This document shows, one piece after another, positions 1 to 9,231 of a stretch of DNA of 64,000 nt. Position 1 is the stretch's first letter. The number at the start of each line of letters is the position of its first letter. The DNA is taken from the NCBI GenBank assembly GCA_021845985.1, contig JAJZES010000039.1:1-64000 (forward strand), read 5' to 3'. A model generated the notes under the pieces. It did not search any database. It worked only from the letters and a program-made list of their open reading frames with translations, and was not told where the DNA came from. Made by a program: the position numbers and the translations under genes. The stretch comes from Pseudomonadota bacterium (lineage in GTDB: Bacteria > Pseudomonadota > Alphaproteobacteria > Acetobacterales > Acetobacteraceae).

Positions 1-202
1 GGACGACGGGGGGTTTGCCGGCGGCGGCGCGGGCGGCGAGGCGGGCGATGCGGATGGAGGCCCGCCGTATGCGTGTCCAGACCAGCAGCAGCAGCGGGAT
101 CGGCAGGAAGCCGCCGGGGCCGCGCGCCGCCACCGCCTTGCACAGATCGTCAAGGATGCGGGCGAGGCGTTCGGCCGGGGAAAGGGGTGTTGCGGGGCTC
201 AC
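1..202 (-). CDS. Hypothetical protein, N-terminal part only (runs off left edge)
   Basis: A reverse-strand frame opens at a GTG at 202 and is still open at base 1, giving about 67 visible residues. The start reads MSPATPLSPAERLARI, followed by a proline/leucine patch (PIPLLLLVW) that could be a short membrane segment or hydrophobic helix, then an Arg/Ala-rich stretch. I do not recognise the family. There is no clear Shine-Dalgarno upstream of the GTG; the call rests on a long stop-free frame with the same GC-rich codon pattern as neighbouring genes. It is divergent from the FAD monooxygenase to the right. Confidence 0.4.
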   Translation of the reverse strand, partial: MSPATPLSPAERLARILDDLCKAVAARGPGGFLPIPLLLLVWTRIRRASIRIARLAARAAAGKPPVV

Positions 203-347
203 GAACGGAACAAGAACACGAAAGGCCCCGCCTGGGCAAGCGGGTTTTTGCCGGGTGGCGCGGCGTCGCCGCGACGCGGCGGGTGAATCGGCTGCGGTCT
301 TGCAGCAGCAACATGTTTTGGATCAGCACTCACGACACCATGATGCT

Positions 348-377
348 TGGCCGGCTGGATTTTCGGCTTGTCATAAT
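348..377 (+). promoter_or_regulatory. Possible sigma70-like promoter for the FAD monooxygenase
   Basis: TTGGCC (348-353) and CATAAT (372-377) are separated by 18 bases, 44 bases before the chosen ATG at 422, in a stretch that is AT-richer than its surroundings. This is a consensus-like match only and is weak evidence. Confidence 0.25.
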
Positions 378-421
378 ACTTGGCTTGCCAGAATGATTGG
401 CGATCCATGTCGGGGTCGGGG

Positions 422-1774
422 ATGGCGGGTTTGAGCGGGAAGACTGCGACCGTGATTGGCGCTGGCATCGGCGGGCTGGCGGCGGCGGCGGCGCTGGCGG
501 GTGATTTCGCCGAGGTGCTGGTATTGGAGCGCGACCATCCGCCGGCGAGCGCGCTGGCGCGCAGCGGTGTGCCGCATGGGACTCAGGCGCATGTGCTGCT
601 GCTCGGCGCGCAACATGCGTTGGCCGAACTTGTGCCTGGCTTCACCGCCGATCTGGCCGCCGCCGGGGCCGTCGCGTTGCGCCAAAGTGCTGACGGATAC
701 ATGGATTTTCCGAAACTCGGCAGAATTGAGCCATTCGATATCGGCATCGACTTCCACGCCGCGTCGCGGCCGTTGATCGAGGCGACGCTGCGGCGGCGCG
801 TTGCCGGCCTGGCCAATGTGACGATCATCGACGGCGCGCGCGTCGAGGCGCTGCTGACATCGCCAGACGGGCGCGCGGTGATCGGCGTGCGGCACAGGAT
901 GGCGGGCGGCGCGCCGGTGACGCTGGCGGCCGATCTCGTCGTCGATGCCGCCGGGCGCAACAGCACGCTGAGCCGGGACATGCTGGCGCAAACCGGCCGC
1001 CAGCCGCCCGGCGCGAGCGAAATCGGCCTGGAAATCGCCTACACCACCGGCATTTACGCGATCCCGGACGATGCCGCGGCAGACTGGAAATACGCCTACG
1101 TACTGGCCGGCCCGCCGGCGGAAACCCGCTCGGGGCTGATCTTGCCGATCGAGCGGGGGCGCTGGCTGGTGACCATGGTTGGCCGTTTTGGCGACCGCCC
1201 GCCCGCCGACCCGGCGGGATTTCTCGAATTCGCGCGCGGCCTCAGAAGCCCGGTTCTCTATCAGGCGCTGAAAAGCGCCGTGCCGGAAGGCGGGTTCGCC
1301 CGTTTCATCACCTCGGGCAGCGTCTGGCGCCATTTCGAGCGGCTGGAGAATCCGCCGCAGGGCTGGCTGCCGCTCGGCGATACGATCTGCGATTTCAACC
1401 CGGTCTATGGCCAGGGCATGGCGATCGCGGCGCAGCAGGCGGTTTGGCTGCGCCGGCTGCTCGACGATGGCGCCCCCGACCTCGCCGCCCTTCCCGCCGC
1501 CTTTCTCAAGGGGCTTGCGGCGATCATCGCCCCCGCCTGGTCGGTCGCGCTGAGCGATCTCGGATTTGCCCAGGCCACCGGCGAACGGCCGCCGGATTTG
1601 CCCGAACGCCTACGATTCTCTGCCGCCATCGCCGTGCTGAGCGCGCGCGATCGGGAGATGCGCCGTCTGTGGACGGAGGTGACCAACCTTGTCAAACCGC
1701 CGACCGTGTTCCAGGCGCCGGAGCTGCGCCCGCGGATCGGCGCGGTGATGGCGGAGATGGCGGCGCGCGCCTGA
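422..1774 (+). CDS. FAD-dependent monooxygenase/oxidoreductase
   Basis: About 450 residues with the N-terminal dinucleotide-binding fold of aromatic-hydroxylase-like flavoproteins: GAGIGG at roughly residues 11-16 followed by an acidic end to the second strand (VLVLERD). A second FAD motif, PLGDTICDFNPVYGQGM, lies in the last third, where the family's GD-x6-P motif contacts the flavin ribityl chain. The middle (VVDAAGRNS) matches the family DG-like motif. The substrate cannot be inferred; the family hydroxylates or epoxidises small organic molecules using NAD(P)H and oxygen. The gene is monocistronic and its neighbour converges. The start is uncertain: in-frame ATGs at 407 and 422 are both possible, and I prefer 422 because GGGG lies just upstream and only 11 residues then precede the glycine motif. 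Confidence 0.8.
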   Translation: MAGLSGKTATVIGAGIGGLAAAAALAGDFAEVLVLERDHPPASALARSGVPHGTQAHVLLLGAQHALAELVPGFTADLAAAGAVALRQSADGYMDFPKLGRIEPFDIGIDFHAASRPLIEATLRRRVAGLANVTIIDGARVEALLTSPDGRAVIGVRHRMAGGAPVTLAADLVVDAAGRNSTLSRDMLAQTGRQPPGASEIGLEIAYTTGIYAIPDDAAADWKYAYVLAGPPAETRSGLILPIERGRWLVTMVGRFGDRPPADPAGFLEFARGLRSPVLYQALKSAVPEGGFARFITSGSVWRHFERLENPPQGWLPLGDTICDFNPVYGQGMAIAAQQAVWLRRLLDDGAPDLAALPAAFLKGLAAIIAPAWSVALSDLGFAQATGERPPDLPERLRFSAAIAVLSARDREMRRLWTEVTNLVKPPTVFQAPELRPRIGAVMAEMAARA

Positions 1775-1915
1775 GCGCTGCCGGCGCCCTGATGCTGTGG
1801 GCGGGCGGGGGGATTGCCGGTGGTCTTCCGGCGCGCCTCGACCACTTGGCAATCAGGCTTGGGCCGACTGCCGGCAGGTGCCGACCGAGCCATTTCGCGT
1901 TGATTGAGAAATGAT

Positions 1916-2041
1916 CTATACCGGCTGGTAGTAAATCGCGTCGAGCATCGCGGCACGACCGTCCCACACCCGGCCTTGGGTAGCGTCAGTCGGACGGCGA
2001 GCGTTCCACCAAGTGGCGAGCTTCAGCCGCTCGACGATCTA
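1916..2041 (-). pseudogene. In-frame continuation of the PLD-family gene beyond an amber codon
   Basis: Directly after the TAG at 2039-2041 the same reverse frame carries 40 more sense codons before a second TAG at 1916-1918. The translated stretch includes WWNARRPT and ends with RAAMLDAIYY plus three residues: aromatic-rich and well formed, with no frameshift. It looks like the native C-terminus of the upstream gene, giving a full length of about 402 residues. A single base change from a sense codon (for example CAG or TGG) would explain the stop. A sequencing error is possible. Confidence 0.65.
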
Positions 2042-3124
2042 GTCCCAGTCGCCCTCGTAATCGTGCGTCGGTAATGTGACCCCGAAATCTGGGAGCAGGT
2101 GGGGCCGGTTGGCCCGATCAAGGCACACGAAGTAGTCTGGGCGCTTCATTGCGAGAAGACGGGTCGCCGTGCCCAGCCCGTGCCTTGTCGGTTCGCCGGA
2201 CTTCGGGTGCAAGGGGAACGCGCGCATATATCGGTCCACGAACGCGAGGTAGTCCTCCCTGGTGACCTGTCCGTTGAGCGGCACTTGGTCGAGCGCGTCG
2301 CTCAGCGGGTCTGGGTTCTCGTTGACGATCTTCGTAAACACTCCGGCGCCTCCCATGAACCCAAACCACCCCCAGGTCATATCGTTGTCCTCGCGGAATC
2401 CCGCGATGCGCTGCCGGTCCTCGCGTTCCATGGCGTTGAACTGCCCCGTCTCGAACAGGCTGCGTGCCGCCCCAAGCACGTTGAGGCGTCTTTCGAGGGA
2501 ATGGTGCGAGCCTTCGCGGACCAGATTGAAAAATTCGTCCCGGCTCAGGTTGATGGCGGCGATCTCCTCGATCGGGCGGCCCGGCTTGCCGGCACCGAAC
2601 TGGCCTGCGGCGTGCGTCAGCGATCGTGCCAGACGCTCGCGCATCGCGCGGTATCGGTCGAGATCGATGCTCGTTCCAGGTTTTGCGTCTTTCCAGTAGC
2701 CCTTGATGGACTGAAGCGCTTTCGCCCAGATTGCCCCGTTCGGGTCGTCGGCTTCTGTCACCAGCAGGCAGGCCTCCTGATTTCGCCCGAATCCCCCGGC
2801 CGTAAAGTTCGCGCTGCCGACAATGCAGGACCAGCCGCCGTGCGCGTGCTCGAACAGGTAAAGCTTGGGATGGAAAACCCCCGAATGGTCCAGGGCAAAG
2901 CGCACGCGCTTGTCGTTGGCGAACTGCTCGATGAACTCGGGGGCGGTCTGGTAGAAATGGGTGCCGATCACCGCCCGGCCAATTTCCTGCCCGGCTGCGA
3001 CAAGGGCATGGTACTCTGGAAAGCTGACCGAGGCCCAGGCCACCGCGAGATGCACGGTGATGCAGGAGTCCAGCTGAGTCTGGAAGGTTCTCATGAGCTT
3101 GGCGGAAGAGGCAATGAGCTCCAC
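2039..3124 (-). CDS. Phospholipase D-superfamily protein, prematurely terminated
   Basis: A 361-residue product from a GTG at 3124, chosen because AGGGGAGGA (3134-3142) gives a strong ribosome binding site at correct spacing; sequence upstream in the same frame looks non-coding. The N-terminal half is a single PLD-type phosphodiesterase domain: HxK in HPKLYLF (about residues 85-91) followed by GSANFTAGGF and a downstream N-x-E, as in PLD nucleases and lipases and in some restriction or defence nucleases. The C-terminal half is unrecognised and alpha-helical looking. Translation ends at an amber codon (2039-2041), but the frame continues with convincing protein sequence to 1916 (see next entry). 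It is therefore either a recent pseudogene or a truncated or suppressed protein. It stands alone, convergent with the FAD monooxygenase, with no partner suggesting a pathway. Confidence 0.7.
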   Translation of the reverse strand: MELIASSAKLMRTFQTQLDSCITVHLAVAWASVSFPEYHALVAAGQEIGRAVIGTHFYQTAPEFIEQFANDKRVRFALDHSGVFHPKLYLFEHAHGGWSCIVGSANFTAGGFGRNQEACLLVTEADDPNGAIWAKALQSIKGYWKDAKPGTSIDLDRYRAMRERLARSLTHAAGQFGAGKPGRPIEEIAAINLSRDEFFNLVREGSHHSLERRLNVLGAARSLFETGQFNAMEREDRQRIAGFREDNDMTWGWFGFMGGAGVFTKIVNENPDPLSDALDQVPLNGQVTREDYLAFVDRYMRAFPLHPKSGEPTRHGLGTATRLLAMKRPDYFVCLDRANRPHLLPDFGVTLPTHDYEGDWD

Positions 3125-3387
3125 CGCTGCAAGTCCTCCCCTGTTGGGCACACGCCGCCGCGCGTCAGCGCGGTCGCACAGGCCATCTGCTCTGGTCCAG
3201 TTACCGCAGCCCGAAGCTCCGACCACCTGACGGTCGGCCGCAACGCTCATTCAACGCGATAAAGTCGAACGCCGGGGCCTGTGCCTCGCACCTGCGGGAT
3301 CGGGTCGGCCAACCGGACATGCGGGCGCTGCCCGGCGCCGCCCGGTCCGACGCAACCCTCGGCCGCGCTGCGCTTCACCCGCCGCGT

Positions 3388-4338
3388 CTATCGCGCGGCC
3401 TTGGCGCCGCCGGCGGCGGTGATCACGGCGACGATGATCAGGCCGGTCAGCAGCAGGCGAATGCCGGCGCTGACGCCGAACGTGTTGAGCATCGTCAGCA
3501 GCAGCACGAGAAACAACGCACCGCCCCAGACACCGGGGATATTGGCCTTGCCGCCGGCAACCGAGGTGCCGCCGATGACCACCACGGCGATCGAGGCGAG
3601 CAGATATTCGTTGCCGATATCGACGTTGGCGCCGCGAAAATAGCCGGCGAGCAGGGCACCATCGAGACCGCCGAGCACGCCGCACAGCGCATAGGTGGCG
3701 AAGCGGATCGGCTCCACCTTGACCCCGGCGAGATACGCCGCGCGGATGTTCTGGCCGATCGCCGAGACGGATCGGCCGAACACCAGCCGATGCAGCACGA
3801 TACCGGCCCCGGCCACCAGCAGCAGCGTCAGCAGCGCCAGCAGCGGCACGCCGAAAATCTGGATATTGGTGAAATCGGCAAACCCCGGCGGCGGCTTGAT
3901 CTGCAGCCCGCGGCCATAGCTGATATCGACCGACTGGATGACGAAACTCGCCGACAGCGTGGCGATGATCGGCGGAATGCGCAACGCGCGGATCAGCAGG
4001 TAATTGACCACGCCGACGCACAGGCCGCAGCCGAGCGCCGCCAGCAGGCCGAGCGCCACCCGCGAATCGCTGCCGTCCATGACCTTCATCGCCACCGCGC
4101 TGGCGAGGCCGATATTGGCCGGCAGCGACAAATCGACATTGCCCGGGCCGAGGGTGATGACGAACATCTGCCCGATGCCGACGATGACGGTGAACACCGA
4201 CAACGACAGCGCCGCCGTCAGCATGCCGCCGCCGCCATAGCCGCCGGTGAAGGTGATGGCGGCCAGCCACATGATCAACGCACCGACAAACGACCACAGC
4301 CACGGGCGGGCGAGCAGCGTCATCATGCCGCGTTTCAT
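3388..4338 (-). CDS. Ribose-type ABC importer permease (second permease)
   Basis: A 316-residue inner-membrane permease of the BPD_transp_2 (RbsC/AraH) family with about nine to ten hydrophobic segments. It shows the characteristic ITLGPGNVDLSLPANIGL stretch and the C-terminal IGGTSVAGGKANIPGVWGG region, where the coupling loop and final helices sit. With the paralogous permease just upstream it should form a heterodimeric channel for a sugar or sugar-like solute. The start is the ATG at 4338, with GGGGAG eight bases upstream; that ATG overlaps the stop of the upstream permease (ATGA), so the two are translationally coupled. It is the last gene of a four-gene reverse operon (binding protein, ATPase, permease, permease). 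Confidence 0.88.
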   Translation of the reverse strand: MKRGMMTLLARPWLWSFVGALIMWLAAITFTGGYGGGGMLTAALSLSVFTVIVGIGQMFVITLGPGNVDLSLPANIGLASAVAMKVMDGSDSRVALGLLAALGCGLCVGVVNYLLIRALRIPPIIATLSASFVIQSVDISYGRGLQIKPPPGFADFTNIQIFGVPLLALLTLLLVAGAGIVLHRLVFGRSVSAIGQNIRAAYLAGVKVEPIRFATYALCGVLGGLDGALLAGYFRGANVDIGNEYLLASIAVVVIGGTSVAGGKANIPGVWGGALFLVLLLTMLNTFGVSAGIRLLLTGLIIVAVITAAGGAKAAR

Positions 4339-5303
4339 TGCCCGCTCCCCTTGCGGCCGATCAGCACCCGCGCGGCGAGCACGACGACCAGGATCGCGCC
4401 ATTCGCCGCGACCTGCCAATCAGGCGGAATCCGCAGGAAGGTGAGCAGCGGCGAGGCGGCCATCGCCATGGTCAGCGCGCCGATCACCGCACCGACCGGG
4501 GAGACCCGCCCGCCGACGAATTCGCCGCCGCCGAGGATGACGCCGGCGATCGACAGCAGCGTGTAGCCATTGCCGATATTCGCATCGGCCGAGGTGGTGA
4601 TGCCGACCAGCGCCATGCCCGACAGCACGCCGAACGCTCCGGTGAGCGCGAACAACGTCGCCTTGGCCTTCAACAGCGACCATCCCGCCCGGCGGACCGC
4701 CACCGGGTTGCCGCCGGCACCGCGCAGGATCGCGCCATAAGAGGTCCGCATCAGGCCGAAATAGCCGACCGCCGCGATCACCGCCGCGGCGACCACCGGG
4801 AACGGCACCAATGGCGGCTTCACCCCCATGATCGCCTGCAGCCAGCCCGGCGCCTTGCCGCCCGGCTTGGGCAGCAGCAGGATCGCCGCCCCCTGCCAGA
4901 CGAAACTCATCCCCAGCGTCACCACGATCGAGGGCAGGTTGCGCAGATAAACCAGCGCCCCCAGACACGCATACACGCCGATGCAGCCGAGCAAAGCGAG
5001 CGCGCCGAGCCAGGGCGTGTCGCGCAGCCAGGTGGCCGAGACGCAGCAGACGAAACCGACGAAGGTGCCGATCGACAGATCGAGGTCGTTGCCGGCGATG
5101 ACGAACATCTGCGCCAGCGTCGCCAGCGCGATGGGGATCGCCAGATTGAGCATCAGCGTGAAGCCGAAATAGCTCATCGCCCGCGGATTGAGCCAGGCAA
5201 TCGCGGCGATCACCAGCGCCAGCGACAGGCTGGGCAGCAGGGCGCGCAGCAGGCGGCGGGTATCGCCCAGCCGGTGCCCCGGCGCGGTCACGCTCGCCGC
5301 CAT
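4335..5303 (-). CDS. Ribose-type ABC importer permease (first permease)
   Basis: A 322-residue permease of the RbsC-like family. After a short cytoplasmic N-terminus (about 20 residues, Arg-rich at its end) come multiple hydrophobic helices; the conserved VIAGNDLDLSIGTFVGF segment and the late AGVILGGGEFVGGRVSPVG glycine-rich loop are typical. It lies one base after the ATPase gene ends and overlaps the next permease by four bases. Two different permease genes, rather than one, indicate a heterodimeric pore, as in autoinducer-2 (Lsr), xylitol/erythritol and other polyol-type importers. The substrate is not deducible. Confidence 0.88.
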   Translation of the reverse strand: MAASVTAPGHRLGDTRRLLRALLPSLSLALVIAAIAWLNPRAMSYFGFTLMLNLAIPIALATLAQMFVIAGNDLDLSIGTFVGFVCCVSATWLRDTPWLGALALLGCIGVYACLGALVYLRNLPSIVVTLGMSFVWQGAAILLLPKPGGKAPGWLQAIMGVKPPLVPFPVVAAAVIAAVGYFGLMRTSYGAILRGAGGNPVAVRRAGWSLLKAKATLFALTGAFGVLSGMALVGITTSADANIGNGYTLLSIAGVILGGGEFVGGRVSPVGAVIGALTMAMAASPLLTFLRIPPDWQVAANGAILVVVLAARVLIGRKGSGQ

Positions 5304-5304
5304 C

Positions 5305-6777
5305 TCAGTGCGCGCCCGCGAACGAGGACTGGATGATCCGTTCCTCGGTCAGTTCGCCGCGCAGCAGATGCGCCACGATGATTCCGTCACGAAAAACATA
5401 GACCCGGTCGCAATTCTTCAGTTCCTCGGTTTCCGTGGTGTACCACAGGAAGGTCCGCCCGGCCGCCGCCTCGTCGCGGATCAGGCCATAGACTTCCAGT
5501 TTGGTGCCATAGTCCACGCCGCGCATCGGGTCGTCCATCAGCACGATGCGCGCGGCCGAGGCCAGGGCGCGCGCGAACAGCGCCTTCTGCTGATTCCCGC
5601 CCGACAGCGACAGGATGTTGGCGTGGACATCTTGGGTGCGGATGGCGATCCGCTGGCGCCAGGAATTGGCCAGCGCGGCCTCCCGCCGGGGCGAGATGAG
5701 CAGGCCGGCGCGCAGCCGTGCCAGCGAGCTGATGCCGATGTTCTGCGCGATCGACCATTGCGCGAACACGCCATCCGCCTGTCGGTCGCCGGCGACCAGC
5801 GCCACCGCGGCATTGACCGCGCCGCCGCGCCGCCACCCGGCCGCCGCCGCGAACGTCGCCAGCAGCAGGTCGGTCTGACCGTGCCCGGCCAGCCCGGCCA
5901 GCCCGACGATCTCACCCTCCCGCGCCACAAGGTCCTGCGCGTCCGGCTGGCGTTTGGGCCGCATGCGGACGCGCACCGGCCGCTCGCTGCCGGCAACGGC
6001 GCGGCGGTCGGCCTCCGTCGGCGGCGGCGCGGTCTCGACATTGCCCATCGCGGCGATCAGGCTGGCGCGGTCGAACGCCTGTGCCCGGTCGGCGACGACG
6101 ATCCGGCCGTCGCGCATCACCGCGATGCGGTCGCAGGTTTGCAGGATTTCGCCCAGGATATGCGAAATCAGCGTGCAACTGAGGCCGCCCGCCACCGAGC
6201 GGCGGACATGCGCCAGCAACTGCCCGGCGGTATGCGCGTCCAGCGACGATGTCGGTTCATCGAGAATGATCAGCCGGGCCGGCTGGTCGGAGACGGTGAA
6301 CGCGCGGGCGATTTCCACCATCTGCCGCCGGCCGATCGACAGATCCTGAATGAGCTCGCCAGCCCCGACACCGTGGCCAGGGAATATCTCGTCAAGCTTG
6401 TCGAGGATCAGCCGGCCCGCCCGGCCGCGCCAGTTGAAGCCGCGGATGGCGGGATGGAACACCCGCGCATTCTCCGCCACGGTCAGATTGGGGCACAGCG
6501 AGAGTTCCTGAAACACGCAGCGGATGCCCAGCGCCGTGGCGCGGGAGGCGGAATAGGCGTGCTGGTCCTCGCCGGCAATGCTCAGCCGGCCGCGATCGGG
6601 CGTGGCGCCGCCGGCCAGGATGTGCATCAGGGTGGATTTGCCGGCGCCGTTGTGACCGACGATGCCGACACACTCACCCTCGGCGATGTCGAGATCGACG
6701 CCGCCGAGGGCGCGGACGGCGCCGAAGGATTTTTCGACGCCGCCAAGGGTGACGAACGCCGCGCCCGCCTGCGTCAT
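5305..6777 (-). CDS. Ribose-type ABC importer ATPase with tandem nucleotide-binding domains
   Basis: A 490-residue RbsA/XylG-type protein with two fused ATPase domains. Domain 1: Walker [10 protein letters not shown] (about residue 40), signature LSIGRRQ, Walker [13 protein letters not shown] and switch His in LISHILGE. Domain 2 (from about residue 270): the Walker A position reads [11 protein letters not shown] and lacks the lysine, its signature LSGGNQQK is intact and its Walker B is IVLMDDP. One consensus and one degenerate site is normal for this family, so only one competent hydrolysis site is expected. It sits between the binding-protein gene (44-base gap) and the permeases (one-base gap) and energises them at the cytoplasmic face. 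Confidence 0.92.
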   Translation of the reverse strand: MTQAGAAFVTLGGVEKSFGAVRALGGVDLDIAEGECVGIVGHNGAGKSTLMHILAGGATPDRGRLSIAGEDQHAYSASRATALGIRCVFQELSLCPNLTVAENARVFHPAIRGFNWRGRAGRLILDKLDEIFPGHGVGAGELIQDLSIGRRQMVEIARAFTVSDQPARLIILDEPTSSLDAHTAGQLLAHVRRSVAGGLSCTLISHILGEILQTCDRIAVMRDGRIVVADRAQAFDRASLIAAMGNVETAPPPTEADRRAVAGSERPVRVRMRPKRQPDAQDLVAREGEIVGLAGLAGHGQTDLLLATFAAAAGWRRGGAVNAAVALVAGDRQADGVFAQWSIAQNIGISSLARLRAGLLISPRREAALANSWRQRIAIRTQDVHANILSLSGGNQQKALFARALASAARIVLMDDPMRGVDYGTKLEVYGLIRDEAAAGRTFLWYTTETEELKNCDRVYVFRDGIIVAHLLRGELTEERIIQSSFAGAH

Positions 6778-6821
6778 GCGTGGGTGCCTTCCGCAGCGTG
6801 CCCGGCGATCAGCCGCGACGG

Positions 6822-7844
6822 CTACTTGGTGTTCGCCTTGATTGCCGCGATCGCGTCGGCCTGGGAATATTCATGGCTGGCGACGCCACCGGTCGGGATT
6901 TTGGGCAGTTCCGCCTCGAAATCATCCTGGGTGAACGCGAGATAGGGCACCAGCAGATCGTGCGGGATCTTGGTGTTGCCATCGAGCACCTGCTGGGCAA
7001 CCCAGAACGCCAGCGTCGAGACGCCGGGCGCGATCGACGCCGACCATGTCTTGTAGCCGTCCTTGGCCTTCTGTTGCTTCCACCACTCCAGTTCATCCTG
7101 GCGGTTGCCCATGATGATCGTCGGCCGTGGCTTGCCGGCGGCGGCAAACGCCTGCGCCGCGCCATAGCCGTCGCCGCCCTGATCGACCACCCCGACGATC
7201 GGCGGCAGCGACGGCAGCACGGTGGCGACCGCCTTCTGTGCCGTCGTCTGGTCCCAGTCACCGGTCACCGAGCCGACGATCTTGAATTGCGGGTGGGCCT
7301 TGACCCCCTCCAGAATGCCGGCGTGGATCGCATCGTCGATCGAGGTGCCCGCCAGCCCGCGAATCTCCAGGAGGTTGCCACCCTGCGGCTGGAACTTCGC
7401 CATCTGCGCGACTTCTTCCTGGCCCATCGCCTTGAAATCGACGACGACGCGCCACGCACAAGGCTCGGTGACGATGCCGTCGAAGGAAACCACGACGACT
7501 CCGGCGTCGCAGGCCTGCTTGACCGCGCCGTTCAGCGCGTCCGGTGAGCCGGCGTCGATGACGATGGCATTATAGCCCTGCAGGATCAGATTCTGAATCT
7601 GCGCCGCCTGGGTCGGCACTTCCTTGTCAGCGGTGGTGAATACGTCGGCGGCCCCGACGATCTTGTCCTGCACCGCCTTCTGGGTGACGATGTCGTAGCT
7701 CTTGAGCATCGCCTGACGCCAGGAATTGCCGGCGTAGTTGTTGGAGAAGGCAATTTTCTTGTCGCCCGTGCCGGCGAGCGCCGATCCGGCAATGGCGGTG
7801 GCGGCGATGGCGCACAGCGCCACTTTCTGCATGTGAGGTTTCAT
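6822..7844 (-). CDS. Periplasmic sugar-type substrate-binding protein
   Basis: A 340-residue periplasmic binding protein of the ribose/galactose cluster (Peripla_BP_4 type). It begins with a Sec signal peptide (Lys-containing start, then [17 protein letters not shown]), after which the mature chain starts with [16 protein letters not shown]. The hinge-fold features [20 protein letters not shown] and [18 protein letters not shown] are visible. The ATG at 7844 is preceded by AGGGAGGG, a strong site consistent with high expression of the binding protein. First gene of the four-gene importer operon. Internal cysteines (ACDAGV and EPCAW) could form a disulfide. The ligand is unknown; the family binds monosaccharides, polyols and related compounds. 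Confidence 0.88.
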   Translation of the reverse strand: MKPHMQKVALCAIAATAIAGSALAGTGDKKIAFSNNYAGNSWRQAMLKSYDIVTQKAVQDKIVGAADVFTTADKEVPTQAAQIQNLILQGYNAIVIDAGSPDALNGAVKQACDAGVVVVSFDGIVTEPCAWRVVVDFKAMGQEEVAQMAKFQPQGGNLLEIRGLAGTSIDDAIHAGILEGVKAHPQFKIVGSVTGDWDQTTAQKAVATVLPSLPPIVGVVDQGGDGYGAAQAFAAAGKPRPTIIMGNRQDELEWWKQQKAKDGYKTWSASIAPGVSTLAFWVAQQVLDGNTKIPHDLLVPYLAFTQDDFEAELPKIPTGGVASHEYSQADAIAAIKANTK

Positions 7845-7948
7845 TGGTTCCCTCCCTGGGATCGCAGCATCTGCATGCCAACACCCTCGCAGCCACGCGC
7901 GCACGACGACCGATGGCCAACGCGGCGCCGTCCGCAACAGCGTTGCGA

Positions 7949-7964
7949 TAGGTTAACGAACCTA
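7949..7964. promoter_or_regulatory. Operator-like inverted repeat upstream of the sugar importer
   Basis: TAGGTT and AACCTA form a perfect 6-bp dyad around AACG, 105 bases upstream of the binding-protein start codon, in a 217-base gap between two same-strand operons. It is the only AT-rich dyad in the gap, so it is a candidate repressor site. No regulator gene lies beside this operon. Confidence 0.4.
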
Positions 7965-8061
7965 ACATGTCGGACGATTTGCTGTCAATCCCGGCCGCCC
8001 GCCGTGCGGTCGGGCCGCTGCGGCCGAGGCGACGCGAAAACCGCCTCAGACGCGCGGATGC

Positions 8062-9231
8062 TCAGCCCTCGGCCAGCACCGCCAGCGCCGCCGCCATCCC
8101 GTCCTCGCCATGCGGCACGCCGGCCAGCCGCAGCCCCATCGCCACCCCGCCCAGCGCGCCGATCAGCGACAGGTCGTTGAAGTCGCCGAGATGGCCGATG
8201 CGGAACACCCGGTCCTTCAGCATGCCGAGCCCGCCGCCGAGACTCATGTCGAACCGCCGCAGGATCAGCGCGCGCAGGGCATCGGCGCTGTGCCCCTCCG
8301 GCAGCCGCACCGCGGTCAGCGAACCGGAGTAGTCGCGCGGCTCCAGACACTGGATCTCCAGCCCCCAGGCGCGCACCGCCGCCCGTGTCGCCGTGGCGTG
8401 GCGGGTATGGCGGTCAAACACGTTGTCCAGCCCTTCCTCGGCCAGCATCGCCAGCGCCTCCTGCAAGCCGCGCAGCAGGTTGATGGCGGGGGTGAACGGG
8501 AAATACCCGGTGGCGTTGGACTCCAGCATCGGCCGCCAGTCCCAGTAGCTGCGCGGCAGGCGGGCGGTCTGCGCGGCGGCCAGGGCGCGCGGGCTGATCG
8601 CGTTGAACGACAATCCGGGCGGCAGCATCAGCCCTTTCTGGCTGCCCGCGATGGTGACATCGACGCCCCAGGCCTCGTGCTGATAGTCGATCGAGCCGAG
8701 CGAGGAGATGGTATCCACCAGCAGCAGCGCGGGATGCTGCTCGGCGTCCAGGGCGGCGCGCACCGCGGCGATCGGGCTGACGCAGCCGGTCGAGGTCTCG
8801 TTGTGGACAACGCAAACCGCGCGGATGCGGTGGGCGCGGTCCTGGCGCAGGGCATCGGCAATCGCCGCCGGATCGGCGCCGCGCCGCCAGTCGGTTTCCA
8901 GCAGCATCGGCGCAAGGCCGAGCCGCGTCGCCATCTCGTGCCACAGCGTGGCGAACCAGCCGGTGCGCACCATCAGCACCGCATCGCCCGGTGACAGCGT
9001 GTTGACCAGCGCCGCCTCCCACGCCCCGGTGCCCGAGGCGGGATAGATCACCACCGGCCCGCTGGTGCGGAAAACGCGGCCGAGGCCGCTCAGCACGGCG
9101 CGGCCAAGCTCGCCAAAACCGGGGCCGCGATGGTCGATGGTCGGCTCGGCGATGGCGTGCAGCACCCGCTCGGGCACATTGGTCGGGCCGGGGATTTGCA
9201 GGAAATGGCGGCCGGCGACGCGGGCGTTCAT
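8062..9231 (-). CDS. Class V aminotransferase, serine/ureidoglycine-glyoxylate type
   Basis: A 389-residue PLP enzyme of the alanine/serine-glyoxylate aminotransferase group. It begins with FLQIPGPTNVPERVL, the family's N-terminal glycine-proline turn, and carries the PLP lysine in TIAGSQKGLMLPPGL. ASGTGAWEAAL (phosphate-binding loop) and HNETSTG are also present. The reaction is probably amino transfer from serine, alanine or (S)-ureidoglycine to glyoxylate. The ureidoglycine option (purine breakdown) is attractive because the operon contains a ring-opening amidohydrolase and a nucleoside-type importer, but sequence reading alone cannot separate these activities. The ATG at 9231 has GGAG eight bases upstream and overlaps the amidase stop by four bases. 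Last gene of its operon. Confidence 0.82.
   Translation of the reverse strand: MNARVAGRHFLQIPGPTNVPERVLHAIAEPTIDHRGPGFGELGRAVLSGLGRVFRTSGPVVIYPASGTGAWEAALVNTLSPGDAVLMVRTGWFATLWHEMATRLGLAPMLLETDWRRGADPAAIADALRQDRAHRIRAVCVVHNETSTGCVSPIAAVRAALDAEQHPALLLVDTISSLGSIDYQHEAWGVDVTIAGSQKGLMLPPGLSFNAISPRALAAAQTARLPRSYWDWRPMLESNATGYFPFTPAINLLRGLQEALAMLAEEGLDNVFDRHTRHATATRAAVRAWGLEIQCLEPRDYSGSLTAVRLPEGHSADALRALILRRFDMSLGGGLGMLKDRVFRIGHLGDFNDLSLIGALGGVAMGLRLAGVPHGEDGMAAALAVLAEG

Noticed and set aside
3319..6945. Long forward-strand open frames (3319-4566, 4338-5336, 5188-6945) opposite the ribose-type importer genes
   Set aside because: They are antisense to well-recognised ABC genes, have Arg/Gln/His-rich low-complexity translations and no ribosome sites; typical of a 70% GC genome.
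8029..8047. Weak GAGGCG/CGCCTC hairpin after the aminotransferase gene
   Set aside because: Only a 6-bp stem with a long loop and no U-tract; not enough to call a terminator.
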